A stretch of 56,852 nucleotides of DNA from NCBI GenBank assembly GCA_003599345.1, contig QZJP01000078.1, forward strand, positions 1 through 56,852. Reading direction: 5' to 3'. Numbering within the stretch: position 1 is the first letter of the stretch; every line of letters begins with the position of its first letter. The position numbers were made by a program, and so were the translations under genes. The DNA comes from Bacillota bacterium (GTDB lineage Bacteria; Bacillota; Sulfobacillia; UBA995; UBA9673). Shown piece by piece: positions 50,119 through 56,852 of the stretch. The notes under the pieces are model-generated. The model saw only the letters and a list, made by a program, of their open reading frames with translations. It was not told the DNA's origin and searched no databases.

Positions 50119-52473
50119 CTACGGGTTGGACCAGTCGAGCAGGCGCACCACCATCGTCGCGGCCTCGGCCCGGGTCGCGAGTCCGCCCGGGCGGAAGGTG
50201 TAGCGCCCGTCCGGTTCCAGGCAGCCCACGACGATGCCCTCACTGACGGCCACGGCTACGTGGCCGGGTTGGGTCCATGAGCCCGCGTCCGCCCACCGCC
50301 GCCCGCCGAGTTCCGTTTCCCCGCCGTAGACGGGGACCACCCGCGCACGGGCTTCGTTGTCGAGCCCCATCGCTCGCACGGCCATGACCGCTATCTCCTC
50401 GCGGGTTATCTCACGGTCGGGCTCGAAGCGGAGGCCGGGATAGTCCTCGAGCCTGACGATACCAGCCGCCACGGCCGGGCCGAGGTAACCCTGGGTCGCC
50501 ACCCAATGACCGCCGCTGTCGGCGAAGCCACCGTCGTTACCCGGGTCAAGAGCCGTACCCGTGGCTTTCGCCAGCATCTTGACGAACGCGGCGCGGGTCA
50601 GCCGGGCCTCCGGGCGGAACGTCCCGTCCGGGTAGCCGGACACCACGCCCATTCCGGCCAGGCGGGAGATGGCCGCCTCGGCCCAGTGCCCGGACACGTC
50701 ATAGAACAGCCAGGCCGCCCGGTAAAGCCTCTCCACGAGCTCGAGCGGCACGTGAGTCACGCCTCCGATGTCTCTTACCGGGAGAGGTAGAACCACCGGT
50801 AGGCCGTCCACCCATGCGACCGCGCTCCCCTGCGTCGCAGAGGCCACGTGGCCGTCAAGCGACCAGTAGGTCCTGCCCGCCTCCGGTACACGGAACGGCG
50901 CGGCTCCGATGAGCTCGAAGGCGTTCTCACCGACCAGCACAGGGCCATCAACGTGTCTCAAAGCCGGGACACTGCCCTTCCCGCCCGGGAGTAGAGCGGT
51001 CGCGCCGCTCAAGGCCACGCCCTGACCGGCGGGGAGCTCCACGCCCCCAAGCCTGTACTCGTCGCCCTCGGAGGTCACGATAAGAAGGTCGGACAATCCC
51101 GCCGTCAGGCCCACCGGCACCCTGCATGAGAAATCCGTTGGCGACGATATTGAGAGGTCACGGACGGGCAAGTCCCCCAGGAACAGCCTGATGCCGGAGC
51201 GGACGGCGAGACCTCTCACGGAGAACCTGACGGTCTCTCCGGAAGGCGTCCAGCTCCACCAGGGACGAGGTCCGACCTCCAACTGGCCGGAGCCCGTCGT
51301 GAACGACCAGGTGCGGCGGAAGGTCTCGGGCCCGCCGCCCCGGTCCACAACACCGGCCACGGCGACGCTGTACGTCGTGTAGGGTTCGAGGGGCTGGGCG
51401 GGTACTAGCGCCACGGTGTCGGTAAGCCGGTCGTCGTTCGCCGGAGAGAAGGTGAGGGTGGTCACCTGCCTACCCGCCGGGTCCGTGAGCGCCGCCGAGG
51501 TCAGCGACAGCGAGACCGGTTCGGGGAAGAACGTGACCGACACGGTATAGCCGACCGGACCCTCCGTGCCCGGGTAGAGCCTGAACGGGTCAGGACTCTC
51601 CAGCCCGTTCCAGCTCGTCGATACCCCCGTCTGGCCAGGGAAGGGCCATTCGACGACGGCCCGCTCTGTCACCCTCTTGAGGTCCACCGCGCAGTCGAGG
51701 ACGTCGACGACCCTGGTGTCCCCGGCGTGGCCGTACCCCATGCGGGACACGTGGGGGTTCACCAGGAGGAGCCGGTGGTAGAGGCTGGCCATCCAGGCGT
51801 CTACGGCCAGCTCGGCCTTGCCCTTGTAGGCGACGACCTCGCCGACCGCCCTGTCGGGGTAGCCGAAATAGGTGGCGCGGTCGGCCGCGCTGACCCCGGT
51901 GAACCGCGCCCTACCTGGCGTCTCGACATGCGCGTCGGCCTGGGCGTGATGGGCCACGTAGCTTGCGTGGCTGGCCGCTGCGACCCCCAAGGACGGGTCG
52001 TAGGCCAGCTCGGGAAGCGCGCCGGCTATCCGGTGAGCGTTGACGCGCGACAGAGCGTGGAGGCACTCCGGGTCCGGCTCGGGCAAGGCCGAAAGGGCCG
52101 TCGCCGCGACGGTGAAGTCGAACTCGGTCTCGATAGGCTCGTAGTAGTAGCCTGCCAGGGCGGGCCTGAACTCCACTATCAGCCTGACGCGGTGGGGTCC
52201 GGACGCCAGGGGTGCCGGCGGGACGTAGACGACCCTTCCGGTTGTCGAGTCCCATCGCGCCGGGACAGGCGCACCGTCCAGCCACATCTCGGCCCTGATG
52301 AAACCGTCTCCAGGGTCGATCACGAAGGTCTGGCCGATGAGCGGGGTCCGAAACCCTATCTCACCACGCGGGAAGGGCTCGTAGATGCTGACCCGGGCCT
52401 TAGCCGCCTGGGATAGGGCGGCCAGAAGCAACAGGACGAAGATAGCCAACCGAAGCAGTGATTGTCTTGACAT
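50119..52473 (-). CDS. Secreted surface protein with CAP domain and three SLH repeats
   Basis: A 784-residue exported protein. Signal peptide: LLRLAIFVLLLLAALSQAAKA. A beta-rich part (about 25-130), a CAP/SCP-like domain (about 135-275, with LSRVNAHRIAGALPELAYDP and SLYHRLLLVNPHVSRMGYG), a bacterial-Ig-like region (about 300-395, SLSLTSAALTDPAGRQVT), then a copper-amine-oxidase-N-like region (GLPVVLPLPVRDIGGVTHVP). The C-terminus has three SLH repeats (YDVSGHWAEAAISRL; FADSGGHWVATQGYL; WADAGSWTQPGHVAV), which anchor to pyruvylated cell-wall polymer. Start ATG 52473 with GGGAG upstream. Its job may be wall maintenance; no catalytic residues are recognised. Confidence 0.88.
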   Translation of the reverse strand: MSRQSLLRLAIFVLLLLAALSQAAKARVSIYEPFPRGEIGFRTPLIGQTFVIDPGDGFIRAEMWLDGAPVPARWDSTTGRVVYVPPAPLASGPHRVRLIVEFRPALAGYYYEPIETEFDFTVAATALSALPEPDPECLHALSRVNAHRIAGALPELAYDPSLGVAAASHASYVAHHAQADAHVETPGRARFTGVSAADRATYFGYPDRAVGEVVAYKGKAELAVDAWMASLYHRLLLVNPHVSRMGYGHAGDTRVVDVLDCAVDLKRVTERAVVEWPFPGQTGVSTSWNGLESPDPFRLYPGTEGPVGYTVSVTFFPEPVSLSLTSAALTDPAGRQVTTLTFSPANDDRLTDTVALVPAQPLEPYTTYSVAVAGVVDRGGGPETFRRTWSFTTGSGQLEVGPRPWWSWTPSGETVRFSVRGLAVRSGIRLFLGDLPVRDLSISSPTDFSCRVPVGLTAGLSDLLIVTSEGDEYRLGGVELPAGQGVALSGATALLPGGKGSVPALRHVDGPVLVGENAFELIGAAPFRVPEAGRTYWSLDGHVASATQGSAVAWVDGLPVVLPLPVRDIGGVTHVPLELVERLYRAAWLFYDVSGHWAEAAISRLAGMGVVSGYPDGTFRPEARLTRAAFVKMLAKATGTALDPGNDGGFADSGGHWVATQGYLGPAVAAGIVRLEDYPGLRFEPDREITREEIAVMAVRAMGLDNEARARVVPVYGGETELGGRRWADAGSWTQPGHVAVAVSEGIVVGCLEPDGRYTFRPGGLATRAEAATMVVRLLDWSNP

Positions 52474-52566
52474 GCGGTACTCCCGGTGTTGGAAAGTTTC
52501 CGTGCCGGATACTGCCCGGATAGAGGGGTTGTGATTTCTAGGCGGGGATGGTTCGGACCTGCGCTC

Positions 52567-53046
52567 TTACGTCACTCGGAAGACAAAAAGCACAATCATG
52601 GTCAAGCCGATGGCCGCCTTGAGGACCATGCCGCCCATTACTCCGACCACCGTGGCTACTCCGACCCGGACGGCCTGATTGGCGGTACGACCGGACGCCA
52701 CCTCCCCTGTTATCGCGCCCACGAACGGGCCGACGATGAGCCCGAGCGGTCCGAGCGCGAACAGGCCGACGATGCTACCCAGAGCCGCGCCGACGATGCC
52801 GGCGCGTGACGCCTTCACCCTCCGGGCGCCGACGGCCCCGGCGAGGTAGTCCGTGGCCATCGCCAGGAGGGCAAGGCCGAACATGGCCGCGACGAAGTCG
52901 GGCCCGATCACCTGGAAGTGGTCGTACAGGCCGTATAGGAATATCCCGAGGAAAATCAGGCCGGTTCCGGGGAGAACCGGAAGGAAGGTGCCTACCAGCC
53001 CCAAGAGCATCAAGAGGATGACTCCCGCTAAAACCAGAACCTGCAC
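52567..53046 (-). CDS. DUF456-family membrane protein
   Basis: A 159-residue protein with four hydrophobic stretches and Gly zippers (GLVGTFLPVLPGTGLIFLGI, GLALLAMATDYLAGAVGARR, GALGSIVGLFALGPLGLIVG), the DUF456 family pattern. Function unknown. Start GTG 53046 follows GGGGAGGAGCC. It ends about 90 bases before the surface protein gene and starts 30 bases after the PLP-enzyme gene on the same strand, so the three genes may be cotranscribed. Confidence 0.82.
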   Translation of the reverse strand: MQVLVLAGVILLMLLGLVGTFLPVLPGTGLIFLGIFLYGLYDHFQVIGPDFVAAMFGLALLAMATDYLAGAVGARRVKASRAGIVGAALGSIVGLFALGPLGLIVGPFVGAITGEVASGRTANQAVRVGVATVVGVMGGMVLKAAIGLTMIVLFVFRVT

Positions 53047-53076
53047 GGCTCCTCCCCTCCCCTCCACCCCACAACT

Positions 53077-54423
53077 CTATTCCGAATTGGGGGCGACCAC
53101 AACGCCTATGTGGCCTTCGCGCCAGAGCTCCACCGCGCCGAGCAGGACCGCGACCTTCAGATGACTCTCGTAGAGCCCGCCCTGGAGGTACGCGGCATAG
53201 GGCTCGCGCAGCGGGGCGTCGAGACTCATCTCTATGGAAGCCCCCTGGACGAATGTCCCGGCGGCCATCACGACCTCGCCCTCATAGCCGGGCAGGCGGT
53301 CCGGCTCCGGCCGGGCCCGCGAGTCGATCGGCGCGGCGGCCTGAATCCCGCGAGCGAACGCCAGGATGGCTTCCCTGCTACCGAGGACGACGCTCTGGAT
53401 TATGTCGGTCCGCTCTTCGTCCCATCTCGGCGAGACCGGCAGCCCCGCGCTCTCGAGGAAGGCCGCGGCGAACGTGGCCCCCGCCAGGGCCGCTCCGACG
53501 GCCCGGGGCGCGAGGAAAAGCCCCTGGTAGAGGTAGCGACCGAGTCCCATGGTGGGACCGGCCAGACCCCCCAGCCCGGGGGCTGTCAAGTACTCGGCCG
53601 CCCTCGCCACGAGTTCCGACCTACCGGCCACGTAGCCTCCTGCGGGCGCGAGGCCGCCGCCCGGGTTCTTGATTAGGGAACCGGCCGCCAAGTCCGCCCC
53701 CGCGGCAGTGGGTTCGCGGTCCTCGACGAACTCGCCGTAGCAGTTGTCCACGACAGTCACGATCTCCACGCCGGCGGCTCCCGCCTCCTCGCGGGCTAGG
53801 GCCGTTATCCGCTCCAGGAGCCCGACACTTCTCGAGGGCACCTGCTCGTAGCCCCTCGACCTCTGCAGGAAAAGGCACACCCGGCCACGTGTCCGGGAGC
53901 CTCTTCCCGCGGCGATCACTATGGCCGCCTCCCCGATGGCTCTGGCGACGGCCTCAGGGTCCGCGGAGCCCTCGCGGCCAAGAGGGACTTCGAGATAGCG
54001 GCTTCCCTGAGCCTGGAGTTCCTCGATCTGGGGCCGGAGAGTATCGTAGGGTCTGCCCGTGCCCGAGACGAGGACGTCGCCCGGCCGCACACAGGCCCTG
54101 AGGGCCAGCGAGACGGCATGGGTCCCGGAGATGATCTGGAGCCTGACGAGCGCGGCCTCGGCTCCGAAGAGGGACGCGTAGATCCGGTCGAGACTCTCCC
54201 GGCCGAGGTCGCCGTAGCCGTAACCCGTCGTCCCGGACAGATGACCCTCGGTGACTCCCGCGTCCTGGAAGGCTTTGAGGACACGCAGGAACGCCCGGTC
54301 CTCCAGCTCGCGCAGGTAGGCGCGGCGCCCGGCCGTGAGGCGTTCCGCCCTGACGGCGAGGTCCACCAAAGGCGGCGGCACGTCCCACGTGCGCGCGAGA
54401 ACCTTGTAGAGAGACTCCGGCAT
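53077..54423 (-). CDS. Methionine gamma-lyase-like PLP enzyme (aluminum resistance protein family)
   Basis: A 448-residue PLP-dependent fold I enzyme of the PF06838 family, named for aluminum resistance but resembling cystathionine/methionine lyases. The cofactor Lys is in AAGSLIKNPGGGLAPAGGYV, and the upstream block TVVDNCYGEFVEDREP holds the Asp that contacts the pyridine N. TTGYGYGDLGRESLDRIYA and ISGTHAVSLALRA are family blocks. The real substrate is unproven. Start ATG 54423; the open frame runs to 54516 but that part is low-complexity and has no better ribosome site. Confidence 0.88.
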   Translation of the reverse strand: MPESLYKVLARTWDVPPPLVDLAVRAERLTAGRRAYLRELEDRAFLRVLKAFQDAGVTEGHLSGTTGYGYGDLGRESLDRIYASLFGAEAALVRLQIISGTHAVSLALRACVRPGDVLVSGTGRPYDTLRPQIEELQAQGSRYLEVPLGREGSADPEAVARAIGEAAIVIAAGRGSRTRGRVCLFLQRSRGYEQVPSRSVGLLERITALAREEAGAAGVEIVTVVDNCYGEFVEDREPTAAGADLAAGSLIKNPGGGLAPAGGYVAGRSELVARAAEYLTAPGLGGLAGPTMGLGRYLYQGLFLAPRAVGAALAGATFAAAFLESAGLPVSPRWDEERTDIIQSVVLGSREAILAFARGIQAAAPIDSRARPEPDRLPGYEGEVVMAAGTFVQGASIEMSLDAPLREPYAAYLQGGLYESHLKVAVLLGAVELWREGHIGVVVAPNSE

Positions 54424-54610
54424 CTCGACCCACCGCCCCGGTTCATTGTTCCCTTCCTCGCGCCGCCTTCCTCCAGACCTTCTAGCAGCCAAGTCAACAC
54501 GGCCCGTCCCGTCCAATAGGATTCAAGGTCTCGGGAACAGCGCGACCCACCCGGCGTCACATGCCGGTCTAGGGCGCTCCTCGCCGGGATTGCCGTAGGA
54601 GGGAAAGAGC

Positions 54611-55870
54611 ATGTCGATCAAATCCGCTCGGGCCGTACTCATCGCGTTGTGTCTCATGATCTCCCTGGCTTCGAGCCTACCGGGGTGTGCGTGGAAGGAC
54701 CACGAGATGGCTCCTCCCCTCGAGGGTGAGCCGATCGTCATCGGAATCCCTCTACCGCTCACCGGGTCCAAGGCGGCGTTCGGAGAAATCAAGCGCAACG
54801 CCTACGAAATGGCGGCTGAGGAGATTAACGCGGCCGGCGGCATCGACGGGCGCCTGCTTTCCCTCTCGTTCCGCGATACGGCGGGCGAGCCGGACTCCGC
54901 CGCGTCCGTGGCCGAGGCCCTCATCAGCGTCGACGGGGTCACGTTCCTGGCGGGGGAGTATTCGTCAGCCTGCGCCCTCGCGGTGGCCGGGGTCGCTCAG
55001 CGTCACAAGATACCCTACCTCATCGACAGCGCCGCGGCCGACAGTATCACCCAACAGAAGTGGGACTACGTCTTCCGACTGAACCCGCCCGCCAACCTGT
55101 TCGCTCAGGGCCTCACCGCCTGGTTCGGGGAGGTCGTCAAGCCCCGGTCCATGGTCATCGTGTACGAGCACAGCGACTTCGGTTCGAGCGTGGCCAAGGC
55201 CATGCGGGACTGGTGCCGGAGGGCCGGCGTCAGGGTCCCGGTCTACGAAGGCTACGAACCCGGGACCCTGGACTTCACCCCAATCATCTCCAAGGCTAAA
55301 GACGCCTCCCCGGACGTCGTCTACATGGTCTCCTACCTGATGGACGCTTCACTCATAGTGCGCCAGGCCAGAGCCCAGGGGCTTAGGCCCAAGGTCTTCG
55401 CCGGGGGGGCGGCGGGGTTCGTCCTTCCGGAGTTCATCACCAACGCCGGGGACGCCACGGAGAACGTCGTGACGGCCGCGCTATGGGCGCCTTCACTCGG
55501 GTATCCCGGGGCCCACGAGTTCGCGGAGACCTATCGCGCAAGGTTCGGGGACTATCCGACCTACCACGCCGCAGAGTCCTACTCGTGTGTCTACGTAATA
55601 GCCGACGTCATCCGGAGGGCGGCCTCGACCCACCCTGACCGTATCCGCGTGGCCCTGGCCGACACTGAACTCATGACCGTGTTCGGACCCGTCAAGTTCG
55701 AGGAGTTTGAGAAGTATCGCAACCAGAACAGGATGAACACCCTCGTCCTGCAGATCATCGGCGGGAAGCACGAGGTAGTATGGCCTCCCGAGTTCGCCAC
55801 GGCGGCCTACGTCTACCCGGACCCGGCGTCGCTGGCCGAGACCGCGGAGCCCGCGGATACCGGACGGTAG
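54611..55870 (+). CDS. Branched-chain amino acid-type ABC transporter substrate-binding lipoprotein
   Basis: A 419-residue lipoprotein. The signal peptide ends in SLPGC (Cys26, lipobox). The Peripla_BP_6/LivJ fold is recognised by VIGIPLPLTGSKAAFGE, NAYEMAAEEINAAGGIDGR, VYEHSDFGSSVAKAM and TYRARFGDYPTYHAAESYS. It binds a small ligand, usually Leu/Ile/Val, urea or an amide, and delivers it to the permease encoded next. Start ATG 54611 behind TAGGAGGG. Ligand not identified. Confidence 0.92.
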   Translation: MSIKSARAVLIALCLMISLASSLPGCAWKDHEMAPPLEGEPIVIGIPLPLTGSKAAFGEIKRNAYEMAAEEINAAGGIDGRLLSLSFRDTAGEPDSAASVAEALISVDGVTFLAGEYSSACALAVAGVAQRHKIPYLIDSAAADSITQQKWDYVFRLNPPANLFAQGLTAWFGEVVKPRSMVIVYEHSDFGSSVAKAMRDWCRRAGVRVPVYEGYEPGTLDFTPIISKAKDASPDVVYMVSYLMDASLIVRQARAQGLRPKVFAGGAAGFVLPEFITNAGDATENVVTAALWAPSLGYPGAHEFAETYRARFGDYPTYHAAESYSCVYVIADVIRRAASTHPDRIRVALADTELMTVFGPVKFEEFEKYRNQNRMNTLVLQIIGGKHEVVWPPEFATAAYVYPDPASLAETAEPADTGR

Positions 55871-55889
55871 GAGGTGATCATGAGAGGTC

Positions 55890-56843
55890 TTGCAGGCCTT
55901 TGCCGCTTCGCTTCCGTCGTGGGAGGCCCTCCTCCAGGCCCTCGTCTCGGGACTCCTGACCGGGGGCCTCTACGCCCTGCTCGGGTTGGGGATGGCCCTC
56001 ATATTCGGTGTCATGCGCATCATCAACCTCGCCCACGGTGAGTTGTTGATGGTCGGCATGTATCTCACATTCTGGTCTCACACATCGCTGGGGCTCAGTC
56101 CCTACGCCGCGGCGGCCGTTGGCGTCCCAGCCCTGTTCGCGCTCGGCTACCTCCTTGAGCGCCACCTAATCGGTCCCGTGAGCCGGGCCGACGCTGTCCT
56201 ACCCGACAACCAGGTCCTCCTTACCGTCGGAATCGGCATGGTCCTGACCAATGTCATGCTCAGCCTGTTCTCCGCGGACTACCACTCGGTGCCCTCGCCG
56301 CTCGCCGGCAGAGTGGTTCGCCTGGCCGTTCCCGGGCTGGCGGCCTCCGGCTCTTCGGGGACGGAAGCCTCCGGTTTCCTGGTCATGAACCAGGCCGCCA
56401 TCCTGGCGTTCGTGATAGCGGGTCTGGCGACAGCCGGCCTCTGGGCCTTTCTCACCCGGACCGACCTCGGGCGCGGGATACGCGCCACGGCCCAGAACCG
56501 CGAAGCCGCGGAACTCCTCGGGCTGGATACGGCCAGAGTGAGGGCCGTGACCTATGGAATCGGGGCCGCGCTGACCGGAGCGGCCGCGTCGCTTTTCGTT
56601 CCCCTTTACTACGTCTACCCAGCCGTCGGCGGGTCCTTCACCACGAAGGCGTTCATCGTGACCGTCCTCGGCGGGATGGGCAGCATCCCGGGGGCGGTGG
56701 CGGGGGGCCTCCTCCTGGGGGCCGGGGAAGCCATCGGAGCCACCTGCCTAGGTATGGACTGGAAGGATGCCGTCGGATTCTGCCTATTCGTGCTCGTCCT
56801 CGTTCTCAGGCCGGCGGGGCTGGCCGGGAGGTCGAGGTCGTGA
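55890..56843 (+). CDS. livH: Branched-chain amino acid-type ABC permease LivH
   Basis: A 317-residue permease with about eight helices. The family signature GLYALLGLGMALIFGVMRII, NLAHGELLMVG, the cytosolic EAA-like loop with AQNREAAELLGLD and VTVLGGMGSIPGA are present. The only start in frame is TTG 55890 (a TGA precedes at 55881-55883), but the good ribosome site GGAGGTGA at 55870-55877 faces ATG 55880 in another frame, so a one-base frameshift or a weak TTG start is likely. The stop overlaps a GTG at 56840 (GTGA), likely the start of the second permease gene livM, cut by the window edge. Confidence 0.88.
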   Translation: MQAFAASLPSWEALLQALVSGLLTGGLYALLGLGMALIFGVMRIINLAHGELLMVGMYLTFWSHTSLGLSPYAAAAVGVPALFALGYLLERHLIGPVSRADAVLPDNQVLLTVGIGMVLTNVMLSLFSADYHSVPSPLAGRVVRLAVPGLAASGSSGTEASGFLVMNQAAILAFVIAGLATAGLWAFLTRTDLGRGIRATAQNREAAELLGLDTARVRAVTYGIGAALTGAAASLFVPLYYVYPAVGGSFTTKAFIVTVLGGMGSIPGAVAGGLLLGAGEAIGATCLGMDWKDAVGFCLFVLVLVLRPAGLAGRSRS

Positions 56844-56852
56844 CGCGTCTCG

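Noticed and set aside
1-56852. CRISPR array, prophage or insertion sequence
   Set aside because: No regular spaced repeats, transposase, capsid or portal genes were found.

Overview
The window reads as one contiguous chromosomal stretch of a high-GC, anaerobic, endospore-forming Bacillota (Firmicutes). Visible support: two alpha/beta-type small acid-soluble spore proteins, MurT-GatD for lipid II amidation, a Bacillus-type LexA box (CGAAC-N4-GTTCG), a TIGR04086-type membrane protein, the anaerobic GlpABC dehydrogenase and a tungsten-type aldehyde ferredoxin oxidoreductase. I do not assign a genus. Start codons are often GTG or TTG, and many genes overlap by 1-4 bases.

Layout. (1) 1-3.5 kb: tail of an acidic protein, murT-gatD, then a broken membrane-protein gene. 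(2) 3.5-7.6 kb: CsoR-family regulator, thioredoxin reductase and thioredoxin behind a sigma-A promoter and a perfect CsoR-type operator; a structured intergenic element; an HD hydrolase; a small secreted protein; a cupin-HD-GYP protein. (3) 7.6-15.7 kb: tRNA-Pro(GGG) with terminator; glpK-glpA-glpB-glpC for glycerol catabolism; plsY and a ketopantoate-reductase-like gene. (4) 15.7-20.7 kb: speD with a consensus promoter, M42 aminopeptidase, a long NDP kinase with an apparent CTG start, DNA polymerase IV, DUF72, MarR. (5) 20.8-26.5 kb: an overlapping set (Nif3-like, MFS, iron-sulfur flavoprotein, HDAC-like deacetylase) and spore protein genes. (6) 26.7-29.2 kb: polyferredoxin, aldehyde ferredoxin oxidoreductase and MoaD-like protein. 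(7) 29.4-36.1 kb: six tightly packed genes (ABC ATPase, ABC-2 permease with a degenerate M1-peptidase-like domain, permease, ECF sigma factor, membrane protein, second ABC ATPase). (8) 36.1-42.5 kb: an MFS exporter without a normal start and with a decayed copy of its N-terminus upstream, gltX, an ECF-transporter S component, decayed asparagine synthetase and F420-ligase-like genes, a lipoprotein. (9) 42.5-47.8 kb: NodB deacetylase with LysM, nucleoside phosphorylase and histidine phosphatase (minus strand), a tandem-repeat/hairpin element, a CD3324-type regulator, an HD hydrolase and an APH-like kinase. (10) 47.8-50.1 kb: SOS region with lexA, a divergent 72-residue unknown protein with its own LexA box, and a Xer-type recombinase downstream of it. 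(11) 50.1-56.85 kb: CAP/SLH surface protein, DUF456 protein, methionine gamma-lyase-like PLP enzyme (all minus), then the start of a branched-chain amino acid ABC transporter cut by the right edge.

The window is mostly core and housekeeping genes. I see no prophage, insertion sequence, CRISPR array or rRNA. The observations most worth following are the SOS divergon with an unknown small protein, the decayed asnB/F420-ligase locus that may have been a fusion, the sigma/ABC operon with a dead peptidase domain, the MFS exporter's N-terminal duplication, and several genes with non-standard starts.
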